Of a DNA stretch of 64,000 bases, positions 32,723 through 41,987 are shown in pieces (position 1 is the first letter of the stretch; the number at the start of each line of letters is the position of its first letter). A program made the position numbers and the translations under genes. The notes under the pieces were generated by a model that worked only from the letters and a program-made list of their open reading frames with translations, made no database searches and had not been told where the DNA came from. Origin of the DNA: Phocaeicola faecium (lineage in GTDB: Bacteria > Bacteroidota > Bacteroidia > Bacteroidales > Bacteroidaceae); NCBI RefSeq assembly GCF_014837055.1, contig NZ_JACSPQ010000009.1, positions 1 through 64,000 on the forward strand, read 5' to 3'.

Positions 32723-33899
32723 CAAAGCATTGAAACTGTTCGCAGACTTAATGGTAGAGAAAATCCACCAAGTCGAGGACAACTGGCACAAGCCTTGGCT
32801 ATCCACCCAAGGCGGAGGATTGCCACAGAACATAGAAGGGCGTGCATACAATGGTGTAAATTCCTTCATGCTGTTTCTACTTTCGGAAAAAATGAATTAT
32901 TCCCTTCCGGTATATATGACCTTCATGCAAGCGAAGGAGAGCGGAGTGAATGTCCTGAAAGGAGAAAAATCATTTCCGGTCATCTATTGGAACTTCTCCA
33001 TTAAAGACAAGGAAGGGCGGAAAATCACGCTTGACCAATACAGGGCACTGAGCAAGGAAGAGCAAGAACGGTACAAAGTTACCCCTTTCATGAAAACTTA
33101 CAACGTATTCAACGTGCATCAGACCAACCTGCAAGAAATACACCCGGAGAAATGGGAATCCCTGAAAGAGAAGTTTCAGGCACCGGCCTTAAAGGATGAA
33201 CAGGGAATGTTTACCATGCCTCTGTTGGACGCTCTGATGCGCGAACAGAAATGGATTTGCCCGATTCAACAACAGGTAGGTGACAAAGCCTATCATGTCC
33301 GGGGAGAAAACGGGTACATCGTCATACCGAAAAAAGGTCAGTTCAACAGCGGCGAGAATTTCTATTCGACCCTGCTGCACGAAATGGCACATTCCACCGG
33401 GGAACCTGCATACTTGAACCGTGAAAAAGGCAGGATTTTCGGTGACGAAAAATATGCAAGGGAAGAACTGGTAGCCGAACTCACTGCGGCAACTACCGGT
33501 CAGGCGATGGGCATATCCACCCATATCCGCGAAGAGAACGCCATGTATCTAAAGAACTGGCTTGCCGCACTGAAGGAAGATCCGAAATTCATCTATTCCC
33601 TTTTGTCTGACGTAGGCAAAGCCAGCGGCATGATTCAGGAAGTAAGCCAATCCATGCACCCCTACCTAAGCCCAGAGGAACGCTTTCTGACAGCCGTACT
33701 CAAACATGACGGAAAGGAGCTTGAAGAAATGAAGAAAGACGGTTTCATACCTTCGGAAAAAAACATCGAAAGGGCAAGGACAAACGGCATTACGGAAACC
33801 GGAAGCGAATTGCTTGCAAACATCTATGAAATTGCCGTTCCTCCAACGATTGAAACGGCAACCGTCCATAAAGGTTATGAGCCACAACTCGGATTATAG
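32706..33899 (+). CDS. ArdC-like antirestriction protein (zinc metallopeptidase fold)
   Basis: This 397-residue protein has an N-terminal single-stranded-DNA-binding region typical of ArdC (residues 5-110, GGLPQNIEGRAYNGVNSFML) and a peptidase-like domain with HEMAHSTG. ArdC proteins protect incoming DNA in the recipient. The start at 32706 was chosen as the conserved N-terminus. The C-terminal tail carries a segment (LTAVLKHDGKELEEMKKDGF) like those in the DUF3945-like neighbour. Confidence 0.82.
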   Translation: METAGDKALKLFADLMVEKIHQVEDNWHKPWLSTQGGGLPQNIEGRAYNGVNSFMLFLLSEKMNYSLPVYMTFMQAKESGVNVLKGEKSFPVIYWNFSIKDKEGRKITLDQYRALSKEEQERYKVTPFMKTYNVFNVHQTNLQEIHPEKWESLKEKFQAPALKDEQGMFTMPLLDALMREQKWICPIQQQVGDKAYHVRGENGYIVIPKKGQFNSGENFYSTLLHEMAHSTGEPAYLNREKGRIFGDEKYAREELVAELTAATTGQAMGISTHIREENAMYLKNWLAALKEDPKFIYSLLSDVGKASGMIQEVSQSMHPYLSPEERFLTAVLKHDGKELEEMKKDGFIPSEKNIERARTNGITETGSELLANIYEIAVPPTIETATVHKGYEPQLGL

Positions 33900-33927
33900 A
33901 TTATAAACAACTTAAAAAACAATCATT

Positions 33928-34257
33928 ATGTTTACAGGAGAAATCATCGGTTATGTCGGTGCGGATGCACGCACCAACAAGAACGGGAAAGGATTCAATT
34001 TCCACGTATCACACAAATTCAGAAACGCGGACAGTGAAGAACAGACCTTATGGGTATGCTGCTTCGTGAACTTTGAAAGCAAAGTAATGGAATACCTGAA
34101 GAAAGGCACGCAAGTCTATGTATGCGGAGATGTCTACGCCGATGTGTTCCATAAAGAGGACGGCAGTCATGTCCCTTCCGTCAGCCTGAATATCTCGCGC
34201 ATCGAGCTCTTGGGCAAAGCGGATAAGAAAGAAGAATCAACGGTATCCCAATCTTAA
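33928..34257 (+). CDS. Single-stranded DNA-binding protein (OB fold), tra operon copy
   Basis: This 109-residue protein has the SSB pattern (GYVGADARTNKNGKGFNFHV, LWVCCFVNFESKVMEYLKKG). It lies between the antirestriction and coupling-protein genes and could coat the transferred strand. A second SSB gene lies at 51682. Confidence 0.85.
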   Translation: MFTGEIIGYVGADARTNKNGKGFNFHVSHKFRNADSEEQTLWVCCFVNFESKVMEYLKKGTQVYVCGDVYADVFHKEDGSHVPSVSLNISRIELLGKADKKEESTVSQS

Positions 34258-34267
34258 CAAGCAGACG

Positions 34268-36193
34268 ATGGAAAGAGAAAAGAAAGACCTGTCATTTATC
34301 CTGATTCTGCTCTCCACCCTGATAGGCATCGCCGTACTTTTCCAATGGGCAATAGTGAACGGTCTGTATATGCCGCACGGCAATCCGTCACTGTGGGAAA
34401 AGCTGATGGAGAAAGGCATGATGTTCCGGTTCCTGTACGTCATCCTCATCAGCGGGCTTGCCTTTCTCTTTCCGGTCGGTATGCCAAAAGACGAAAGCCG
34501 GAAATGGTTTTATGCCAGCATGACGCTGCTGACCGCTTCGATGTTGGTCATCGGATTCAGCCGTCTTTCCCATTGGTACAACCTGTTCGTTTTCCCATGC
34601 CTGTTTGCCGCCTATACCTTGTTGGTCATCAAAACCCTTCCATACTTCATCCGCAAGCACGTCAAATCTGAGGAAAGCATCTTCGGTCTGAGCAATGAGG
34701 AATCACCGTTCTACTTCCGGTTTGAGACAGCGAATGGTCCGCTGACCATCCACAAACCCCAACAGAACATCTATATCGATGGCGGTCCGGGGTCTGGGAA
34801 GTCTGAAAGTTGGATAAAAGGCATGATTTACCAGTGTGCTGAACGCAATTATGCCGGATTCATCTATGACTGGGAAGGAGACCCTACCAAAGCCAACTCG
34901 CCCATTCTCTCACGCATAGCCTACGGGAGCATCGAGCACTTCAAGAAACAAGGCAGGGAAGTACCCGGCTTCGCCTACATCAACTTCGTGGATATGTCCC
35001 GTACAGTCCGGGTGAATGTTCTTTCGCCACGCTACATGTACAAAGGCAACGAATCCCTGTTTATCCGGAACATCATCACGACATTGATGAAGAACCTCGA
35101 AGCCAGTTGGAAGGAAAAGACCGACTTTTGGGCTAACAACGCTATCAATTATGTCTATTCAATCGCTTACAAGTGCTTCAAGGAACGTGAGCAAGGCATC
35201 TGCACGCTTCCTCATGTCATTGCTTTTGCTCTTTCTGACAGCGATCTTGTGTTTCACTGGCTTTCAGAAGACCCGGAAATCGCACTGAACATGTCATCGA
35301 TGCTGACCGCATGGAAACTTGGCGCCCAACAGCAGACTGCCGGTGCCGTTTCATCCGCACAGACTCCGCTTGTCCTGCTGAACAACAAGTACATTTTCTG
35401 GGTATTATCTCCCTTGCCTGAAGAAGAGTTCTCATTAGACATCACCAACAAGGAACATCCTACGCTGCTCTGCGTTGGCAATGCACCCACCATCAAGGAA
35501 GCCGTATCTCCGGCAATCTCCTGCATCGGAAGCGTGCTCATGTCGCAGATGAACAATCCGGGCAAGGCGACCAGCGTGTTCATGGTGGACGAGTTCCCCA
35601 CCATCCTCCTGCAAGGAATAGACACCTTCATCGGAACAGCCCGAAAGCACAACGTATCGACCATCCTTGCCGTGCAGGATTTCAACCAAGCGATCCGTGA
35701 TTACGGCGAGAAAAGCGCGAATATCCTGAAAGCCTCCTGCGGGACACAAGCCTACGGCATGACCGGAAACGAAAAGACCGCCAAGGACATTGAAAGCCTC
35801 TTAGGAGAACAGAAGGAAGCACAACAGTCTTATTCACATCAGGAAAGCGGAAGCAACAGCATGACCGAAAGCCTGCAAAAAGAAAAGGTGCTGAAAGCCC
35901 GTGAAGTGGCCGGTCAGTCTGCCGGTCATTTCACCGGGAAAATTGCCGGTGGGAAACCGCCCTATTTCAGCGTCCAATTCCAAATGTGCCGGTTTGAGGA
36001 ACAAGAAATACCCCGTTTCTCTTTTCCGGTCAAGCTTGGAAAGGGAAAGGAGAAACTGGAACTGGAGATACTGGAAGAAATCGTACAGCAGAACTACATC
36101 AGAATCATCAGCGATGTGAATGCCATCCTTAACAACGTGGCAGACCGGTTGAAGAACCAAACCGCAAACACAACCAACCAACGGAAACAATAA
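34268..36193 (+). CDS. VirD4-like type IV coupling protein
   Basis: This 641-residue ATPase hands the relaxosome to the channel. Four hydrophobic N-terminal helices (residues 10-130) are followed by Walker A GGPGSGKSE near residue 172, the YDWEGDP segment near 200, and Walker B VFMVDEFPT near residue 437. The length and order match the Bacteroidales coupling proteins. It comes 10 bp after the SSB gene. Confidence 0.92.
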   Translation: MEREKKDLSFILILLSTLIGIAVLFQWAIVNGLYMPHGNPSLWEKLMEKGMMFRFLYVILISGLAFLFPVGMPKDESRKWFYASMTLLTASMLVIGFSRLSHWYNLFVFPCLFAAYTLLVIKTLPYFIRKHVKSEESIFGLSNEESPFYFRFETANGPLTIHKPQQNIYIDGGPGSGKSESWIKGMIYQCAERNYAGFIYDWEGDPTKANSPILSRIAYGSIEHFKKQGREVPGFAYINFVDMSRTVRVNVLSPRYMYKGNESLFIRNIITTLMKNLEASWKEKTDFWANNAINYVYSIAYKCFKEREQGICTLPHVIAFALSDSDLVFHWLSEDPEIALNMSSMLTAWKLGAQQQTAGAVSSAQTPLVLLNNKYIFWVLSPLPEEEFSLDITNKEHPTLLCVGNAPTIKEAVSPAISCIGSVLMSQMNNPGKATSVFMVDEFPTILLQGIDTFIGTARKHNVSTILAVQDFNQAIRDYGEKSANILKASCGTQAYGMTGNEKTAKDIESLLGEQKEAQQSYSHQESGSNSMTESLQKEKVLKAREVAGQSAGHFTGKIAGGKPPYFSVQFQMCRFEEQEIPRFSFPVKLGKGKEKLELEILEEIVQQNYIRIISDVNAILNNVADRLKNQTANTTNQRKQ

Positions 36194-36228
36194 TGAAAAT
36201 ACAAACGAACCATTTAAATTTTTGAAAT

Positions 36229-36660
36229 ATGAAAAAGCATTATCAAGCATTCTTAGCGATTTTATGCACAACCTTGTGCATCATGACCTCGTGCAACAGC
36301 GAAAACGATCCATCCGTAACAGACAGCGGAAGCATATACCGGGTAGTCGTGGAAGTCAACGGAAACAGCCCTAAAGGGAACCTGCATCTGTATAACCTTG
36401 ACGGAGTAGCGTTCAGGAACGAGCAGACCGGAGAACGGACGGAGCAAGTCAATGAGAGTTTCACCAGCCGGACGTCTTACGTCACAGACGGAAAAGTCTG
36501 CAAAATCACAGCACAAGGCATCCTGTATTCAAAAGAAGATGCGAGGCTTACCATGAACGTGTATAAAGACGGAGAGACGGTATTCAGTCAATCCAAACAG
36601 CTGACTGCTGTTCCGGGTACAGACACCACCATTGACCTAGTGTACAGTACCGTAAAATGA
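36229..36660 (+). CDS. Lipoprotein of unknown function at the end of the tra operon
   Basis: This 143-residue protein has a lipoprotein signal (LCIMTSC) and a short beta-rich body. It is 35 bp after the coupling protein. It may replace the TraQ-type protein of CTnDOT elements, but no clear similarity is visible. Confidence 0.65.
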   Translation: MKKHYQAFLAILCTTLCIMTSCNSENDPSVTDSGSIYRVVVEVNGNSPKGNLHLYNLDGVAFRNEQTGERTEQVNESFTSRTSYVTDGKVCKITAQGILYSKEDARLTMNVYKDGETVFSQSKQLTAVPGTDTTIDLVYSTVK

Positions 36661-36665
36661 AAATT

Positions 36666-36699
36666 CCTCTGTCCGATACCTGCCTATATCGGGCAGAGG
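36666..36699 (+). terminator. Hairpin after the lipoprotein gene
   Basis: The arms 36666-36678 and 36687-36699 pair over 13 bp with one G-U. No T-run follows, so it may be an RNA-stability hairpin more than a terminator. Confidence 0.5.
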
Positions 36700-36790
36700 C
36701 ACAACTGCCCGCCGCATGGGGTGATACCCTAAGAAAAGCCTTACCATAGCAAAAAAACATGCGCTTTTTTTCTCTGCTTGAAAGAAAATT

Positions 36791-36811
36791 ATTATCTTTG
36801 TGAAAGATAAT
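36791..36811 (+). promoter_or_regulatory. Promoter with overlapping palindrome
   Basis: The inverted repeat ATTATCTTT-GTG-AAAGATAAT covers 36791-36811 and includes a -7 element TATCTTTG (36793-36800). A repressor bound here would block the promoter of the ATPase gene at 36842. Confidence 0.6.
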
Positions 36812-36841
36812 TTTTGTTATTTATAATTCCAGAAGAAACCG

Positions 36842-38230
36842 ATGAGATTTGACAGATTCATAGACAGACAGGATTTGTTGGAACGGATTAAGGGAGCGTT
36901 CCAACGGCAGCATCCACAATTCGTTGTCATTTATGGCAGGCGACGCATCGGGAAATCCACGCTCATTAAGGAAATCCTGATGGAAAATGATGTGTATTTC
37001 CTCAGTGACCAGACCAATGAAGCCAACCAGCGGATACTGTTCGCCAAATCCGTTTCCGACATCATCCCCCGTTTCGACAAGGTGGTTTACCCTGATTGGG
37101 AAACGTTGCTGTTGGAACTGAATGGACGGATAACCCGGCGTATTGTGGTCTGTCTGGATGAATTTCCGTATATGGTCAAAAGCTGTGCTGCACTTCCCTC
37201 TGTCATCCAGAAGCTGCTGAACGGAAGGACGCTCAGGTTCGACCTGATTGTCTGCGGCTCTTCGCAACAACTGATGCAAGGTTATGTATTGGACAGGAAA
37301 GAACCGCTATATGGTCTGGCTGACGAGATTATCAGATTGGAACCTATACCTGTTCCGTATATCTGCCAGGCATTGGGCGTGGATGAGACGACTGCGGTGG
37401 AAGAATACGCCGTTTGGGGCGGGATTCCCAGATATTGGGAGCTGAGAGCTGATTATCCGGACCTGTACACCGCCATAAGAAGATTGGTTTTAGACACTAA
37501 AGGAATATTGGCGGAGGAGCCCCAAAGACTTCTCCGGGATGACCTTCGCGACACGGTGCAGACCTCCACTATCCTTTCCATCATTGGCAACGGCGTGAAC
37601 AGGATTACCGAGATTGCGGCACGTGCCGGAAAAGAAGCCACCCAAATATCCGAACCGTTAAGCAAGCTCCGTGAGTTGGGGTATGTCAGACGGGAAGTCC
37701 CTTTCGGCGAGAGCGAGAAAAAAAGCAAGAAAGGCATCTACCGCATCAACGACAACATGCTGCAATTCTATTACCGGTTTGTCGCGCCTCACCGTTCCAT
37801 CCTTGAATTGGGGCGTGTTGATCGGGTCATGAGCCTCGTTGAATCGCAATTCAACCAATATGTCGGCGACTGTTGGGAACATCTCTGCCGCCAGTTCGTG
37901 AGCGGCAATGAGATTGACGGAATCGCATACGGCATGGCTTCCAGATGGTGGGGGAAAATATTCCCGGATGACGGCAAGGCAGGGAAGATGGCTGAACTGG
38001 ATGTCGTGGCTGAATCCTTTGACAAAAGACACATCCTTATCGGAGAGTGCAAATGGACGGGTGGGGAGGATGCCCAAAGGCTGCTCCACGACTTATCCGA
38101 AAAAGCCCGGTGCCTCCCGTTCGTCAAGGACAATCAGGAAGTGCATTTCGTCCTGTTTCTGAAACGGGAACCTGTACACAAAGAAGCCGTCCGCTATTTC
38201 CTGCCGGAAGATATTCTAAAGAGTCTCTAA
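36842..38230 (+). CDS. Archaeal-type AAA ATPase with DUF234-like nuclease domain
   Basis: This 462-residue protein has an N-terminal ATPase with Walker A YGRRRIGKST near residues 31-40 and Walker B VVCLDEFPY near 105. The winged helix from about residue 240 (EIAARAGKEATQISEPLSKL) is followed by a C-terminal DUF234 restriction-endonuclease-like part with ELDVVAES and GECKW, the D...ExK signature. Such proteins are widespread and poorly understood, sometimes thought to be toxins or defence factors. It has its own palindromic promoter. It is probably accessory cargo. Confidence 0.8.
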   Translation: MRFDRFIDRQDLLERIKGAFQRQHPQFVVIYGRRRIGKSTLIKEILMENDVYFLSDQTNEANQRILFAKSVSDIIPRFDKVVYPDWETLLLELNGRITRRIVVCLDEFPYMVKSCAALPSVIQKLLNGRTLRFDLIVCGSSQQLMQGYVLDRKEPLYGLADEIIRLEPIPVPYICQALGVDETTAVEEYAVWGGIPRYWELRADYPDLYTAIRRLVLDTKGILAEEPQRLLRDDLRDTVQTSTILSIIGNGVNRITEIAARAGKEATQISEPLSKLRELGYVRREVPFGESEKKSKKGIYRINDNMLQFYYRFVAPHRSILELGRVDRVMSLVESQFNQYVGDCWEHLCRQFVSGNEIDGIAYGMASRWWGKIFPDDGKAGKMAELDVVAESFDKRHILIGECKWTGGEDAQRLLHDLSEKARCLPFVKDNQEVHFVLFLKREPVHKEAVRYFLPEDILKSL

Positions 38231-38248
38231 CCCTACAACACCAACAAG

Positions 38249-39265
38249 ATGAAAGTAGACTTCAATCAGATAAAGACCGCCATTTCCTTACCGGATTTCC
38301 TGTTGCAGTTGGGATGGAAGTTCGTCAGCGGATCGTCAAATGCCTGCCCGAAGATGAGCAACGGCACACACACGATCGTCATCAAGCGCAACGCACAGAA
38401 TCAGTACACCTATTGGGATGTACACAGTGACAGCATTCGTGGAAGAAGCATCCTTGACTTCATGCAGGAACACCTGCTTGAAACGACCGGAAAAAGACCG
38501 TCATTGCGAGAGGTAGGGGAGATACTACAGAAATACATAAACACCAACCGGATTGTCACGCCCGAACAAAGCAGGTATGATGTAGGAAACACTTCCATGA
38601 ACATGAATGAACTGCAATTCTATCTGAACCAACTGAAGCCTTACAGCGGCAATTACCTTCAGAAAAGAGGCATCAAGAAAGAAAGCATCGAGAGCAAAGT
38701 GTTTCAGAACACCTTCTTCATCCGCGAAGTGCGGAACAAAGGAAGCGTCTACCGGAATGTCTGCGTAAAAATGTACAGCGAAAGGGGAGTGGAAGCCATC
38801 TCCCAGCGGAACGAAAACTTCAAGGGCATCATCGGCGGAAAGTTCGACTGTCTTGCCACAAGCTCACACGACAAAAGCCGTCCGATTGACATCCTGTATG
38901 TAGGTGAATCCATCATTGACTGCATTTCGCATTACCAGTTAAAACAAGAAAATACACCGATGAACCTCGTATATGTATCTACCGAAGGCACACTGACCGA
39001 AGGGCAGATGCGTCTGCTCCGCATCATCCTTGACAAAAATGAAGTGAAGGCGATGCGCACGATATTCGACAACGACAAGCAAGGGTATAAGTACACCCTA
39101 TGGATGCAGCGTTACTTCTATGGGAAAGACATCGACACGGAAAGCATGAGTACAGCGGAACTGGCGGCAGAGGTGGCGATGTTGGAAAGTGCGGAACTGC
39201 CGGAACACAAGGACTGGAATGATGACTTGAAAATCGTCTATAACATAACAGAGGAATCACATTAA
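38249..39265 (+). CDS. DUF3991/Toprim-domain protein (primase-like)
   Basis: This 338-residue protein has an N-terminal zinc-finger-like region without the full cysteine set, a DUF3991-like middle and a C-terminal Toprim domain with YVGESIIDC (acidic Glu) and IFDNDKQGYKY (DxD). It resembles the primase-like proteins of Bacteroidales conjugative elements that may prime the second strand after transfer. It follows the ATPase by 18 bp. Confidence 0.78.
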   Translation: MKVDFNQIKTAISLPDFLLQLGWKFVSGSSNACPKMSNGTHTIVIKRNAQNQYTYWDVHSDSIRGRSILDFMQEHLLETTGKRPSLREVGEILQKYINTNRIVTPEQSRYDVGNTSMNMNELQFYLNQLKPYSGNYLQKRGIKKESIESKVFQNTFFIREVRNKGSVYRNVCVKMYSERGVEAISQRNENFKGIIGGKFDCLATSSHDKSRPIDILYVGESIIDCISHYQLKQENTPMNLVYVSTEGTLTEGQMRLLRIILDKNEVKAMRTIFDNDKQGYKYTLWMQRYFYGKDIDTESMSTAELAAEVAMLESAELPEHKDWNDDLKIVYNITEESH

Positions 39266-39296
39266 TACAAACGAGCTATAAAAATCCTAATATTTT

Positions 39297-40127
39297 ATGA
39301 CCTATAATGACAATCAAATACTAAGATACTTGTATGGTCTTGATGAAAACCGGGATTATCCCCAAAGTATAAAACGGTTCTTAAACAGTATAGGCAGCAT
39401 AATTGATGAAGACCGTGAAGCTGCCATTGATGAATTATACAGAATAAAAAACAACTGTAAGAAGTTAGCTGTCTTATCTAAAAGTTTCGTGACAGCTATG
39501 GATAAATCATATATGAAATTTACACAATTCCATATAGATATATTAGCTGAATGTGACGGAGAGAATGGCGTTGTGAAAAGCCCATATTTCATTGAGGGAT
39601 GCTTTGTCATATACTCAATAAAGAATGGCTCCCTATCGCTATGGGTATTCCAGAACCTTCCGAACGCCAACAATAACTTAATGGCTATACCTACATTTTA
39701 CATTGTAGCAAGTCCCAAAGACAGAATACAAGGTGCCGGTCATCAATTGGACTGCATGATAATTCCAATAATAGACAACTTGTATGAAACGAATTTAAGG
39801 GATTACATTGATATGGTTTTGGACTACCTTTGCCTTAGACAATGGGCGGAAATTGAAATATCAGAAATACAAACAAAACAAAAGAAAAATGTAAAGGGCA
39901 AGAAAATAAGCCTTATCCAAAACGGCATATCATACTTTGTCTTTGACAGCAAATGGTTTACTGAAATATGTAATAACAAAGAGTTTATTGTTAGCGGACA
40001 TTTCAGGCTACAACCATATGGCGATGGCACCAAGAAACTTATTTGGATTAATGAATTTAAAAAGCACGGCTACCATAGAAAGGCTTTAATAGAAAAGGCT
40101 AATGAAGGAGAAGATTTTCTTTCTTAA
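39297..40127 (+). CDS. Unknown 276-residue protein
   Basis: The protein is soluble and has no signal peptide or membrane helix. It begins MTYNDNQILRYLYGLDENRD and has no domain I recognise. A C-terminal segment (FRLQPYGDGTKKLIWINEFK) resembles part of a nuclease- or protease-associated fold, but weakly. The gene is more AT-rich than the tra operon and lies 31 bp after the Toprim gene, so it may be recent cargo in the same transcript. Confidence 0.55.
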   Translation: MTYNDNQILRYLYGLDENRDYPQSIKRFLNSIGSIIDEDREAAIDELYRIKNNCKKLAVLSKSFVTAMDKSYMKFTQFHIDILAECDGENGVVKSPYFIEGCFVIYSIKNGSLSLWVFQNLPNANNNLMAIPTFYIVASPKDRIQGAGHQLDCMIIPIIDNLYETNLRDYIDMVLDYLCLRQWAEIEISEIQTKQKKNVKGKKISLIQNGISYFVFDSKWFTEICNNKEFIVSGHFRLQPYGDGTKKLIWINEFKKHGYHRKALIEKANEGEDFLS

Positions 40128-40302
40128 ATGCAAGCATACAAGTGGAAGTACCAATCCATCTGTAGATGAGAACAATATAATAACAAAACTAAAGAAAACT
40201 CTTGGATTACTTAATACAAACTATCTGATACACATGATCATGAAAGATGAAAAAAATAACAAAGCCCTAAATTGCGAAAGTCGGGGCTTAGTGAATAAAA
40301 AA

Positions 40303-40331
40303 AGAAGGTGCGCTTTTTTGACACACCTTCT
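40303..40331. terminator. Bidirectional terminator between convergent genes
   Basis: The arms AGAAGGTG (40303-40310) and CACCTTCT (40324-40331) pair perfectly. An A-rich run lies before it and the loop is T-rich. It separates the plus-strand backbone from the minus-strand cargo. Confidence 0.6.
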
Positions 40332-40358
40332 ATAACTATATATAAATTACTTCTTTTA

Positions 40359-41468
40359 TCAAAATTCATTGGGAATACGCCCCCCAGCAGGAGGATTAGG
40401 ATTCCCATTATTTAACTGAGCTTGTAATTGCAATCTTTCCTGCTCTGTTAATTTATTATTATATTGATCATAAACAACATCATCCAACTCACGATATACA
40501 TCGGAACGTGCCGTATATGGTAAATAAAAAGTATTAGGAAATCTTCTATCCAAATCACTCAAACCACTTCTTTGTCCTTCAAAAGTAGAACCATCTTTTT
40601 TAGTCATAACAGGAATAGAAGGATCTTCTGCAAAATCGTCTGAAGAATAAAGCATTATTGAACCAAAATCAAAACCTCCGATGCAATAATAATTTTGATT
40701 GTTAATCTGGAAATTATGTTCCTTTCCTGCTTGTATATTATTCCAGTTGATATTAATATAATTATCTCTATCATATCGACATTGTTCATGGTTCAATCCT
40801 ATCGCATGACCAATTTCATGAGCGGCAATCCCCATATTACAACCAAGATATGCCAAACGAACTCGTTGCATACCTCCAACACGTCCTACACTTGAAGAAT
40901 TTCCTTCTCCATTGCAAAAATAAATATAAGGATATTCTATTCCATATACCGGATCTGTTGTTGGCTGACCTGTAGCATTATAAAAACGCACATTTGTTTT
41001 TTCTTCCCAATGTCTCAAAGCCTGTTGAATAATATACTTTGTTTCGGGAGCCAACTGATTATCAATTCCATATCCACTTGGAGCATATACAAATCTGACC
41101 ATAGCCCAAAGATTATATGCAGTAGGATAAATACCATTATTCCTTGTAAGACTTTCAGGGACAAAAGAATACCCAGACATAGGGCTTATTGGTATTAAAT
41201 TAGCCGAATCAATTTCTACAGGAGCATCCACAATACTTCCTGTCTTATCTAACAACTCTAATTGAGCTTTTGACAAAACTATATCCTCTTGCCAAAAGTA
41301 TTCTCCATTTTTCAACTCAACAGTAGCACCAGAGTTTAACTTGATCAGCTTAGAGCTTTCACTAGTTGGACTTAATTCACCTCCCGTTTCAATTAAATCA
41401 TCTGATTGACATGAAACAAATAGAGAAATGAACATCAATGCGACGAATTTAAAATTTAACTTTCTCAT
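40359..41468 (-). CDS. Astacin-family zinc metalloprotease lipoprotein
   Basis: This 369-residue protein is exported as a lipoprotein (lipobox LFVSC, Cys20). It carries the astacin zinc motif HEIGHAIGLNHEQCR near residue 217 and the Met-turn SIMLYSS. The length is normal for a secreted astacin with a propeptide-like N-terminal 100 residues. Its likely substrates are surface or host proteins. It follows a DUF4377 lipoprotein gene on the same strand by 24 bp. Confidence 0.87.
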   Translation of the reverse strand: MRKLNFKFVALMFISLFVSCQSDDLIETGGELSPTSESSKLIKLNSGATVELKNGEYFWQEDIVLSKAQLELLDKTGSIVDAPVEIDSANLIPISPMSGYSFVPESLTRNNGIYPTAYNLWAMVRFVYAPSGYGIDNQLAPETKYIIQQALRHWEEKTNVRFYNATGQPTTDPVYGIEYPYIYFCNGEGNSSSVGRVGGMQRVRLAYLGCNMGIAAHEIGHAIGLNHEQCRYDRDNYININWNNIQAGKEHNFQINNQNYYCIGGFDFGSIMLYSSDDFAEDPSIPVMTKKDGSTFEGQRSGLSDLDRRFPNTFYLPYTARSDVYRELDDVVYDQYNNKLTEQERLQLQAQLNNGNPNPPAGGRIPNEF

Positions 41469-41492
41469 AACAAAATAAATTTGAGGTTACTA

Positions 41493-41858
41493 TTATTTTT
41501 TCCAAAGAATCTCTACTAATCTATAGTTTATATTAGATACATCCATCGGAGGATTAAATAAATGGATTTTCTCAACTCTTAAACAATATTCAAAACCTTC
41601 TTCGTAAACAAATCCATCTATCACAGATAAAGGACCAATAACATAAAAAACATCCTCTCCTTCTTCCCTTACTCTCAATCCTTTAACTGGCTTAACATCC
41701 TCAGATACCCCCCAAGGCACATATTCACCAACTTCACTTGCTACATACATTGTAACAATCTCAGACCAATCTTCATTTGTTTTATCATCACAGGCAAAAC
41801 ACAACAGCATACACAATGCTATAAAAATATTAACAATAGTTCTTTTTAATGACTCCAT
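41493..41858 (-). CDS. DUF4377-type lipoprotein
   Basis: This 121-residue protein has a lipoprotein signal (CMLLCFAC) and a DUF4377-like body ending with VIDGFVYEEGFEYCLRVEKI and PPMDVSNINYRLVEIL. The start at 41858 was chosen over an upstream codon because it begins the signal peptide. It is the first gene of the astacin operon. DUF4377 has no known function. Confidence 0.75.
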   Translation of the reverse strand: MESLKRTIVNIFIALCMLLCFACDDKTNEDWSEIVTMYVASEVGEYVPWGVSEDVKPVKGLRVREEGEDVFYVIGPLSVIDGFVYEEGFEYCLRVEKIHLFNPPMDVSNINYRLVEILWKK

Positions 41859-41876
41859 AATTATATTATTTTTTCG

Positions 41877-41898
41877 CAAATATACTATATACATTGTA
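41877..41898 (-). promoter_or_regulatory. Operator-promoter A of the astacin operon
   Basis: On the minus strand the order is TACAAT-N4-ATAGTA-TATTTG, that is a palindromic site with one imperfect arm abutting the -7 element. The same layout occurs at 45036-45057 and 47808-47829. Confidence 0.5.
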
Positions 41899-41956
41899 TA
41901 TAACAAATATTTTTGATTTTTATTACCAGAAATATGTTTTTTAATATATATATTAT

Positions 41957-41964
41957 ATATTTGC
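41957..41964 (+). promoter_or_regulatory. Promoter of the oxoamine synthase gene
   Basis: A -7 element TATATTTG lies about 25 bp before the ATG at 41988, in an AT-rich stretch divergent from promoter A. The upstream sequence is a poor match to the TACAAT-N4-ATTGTA palindrome. Confidence 0.5.
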
Positions 41965-41987
41965 AATACAATATAAACTTTATAACA

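Noticed and set aside
40102-40335. 77-residue open frame after the 276-residue gene
   Set aside because: It overlaps the end of the gene before it, runs into a terminator, and has no family-like features.
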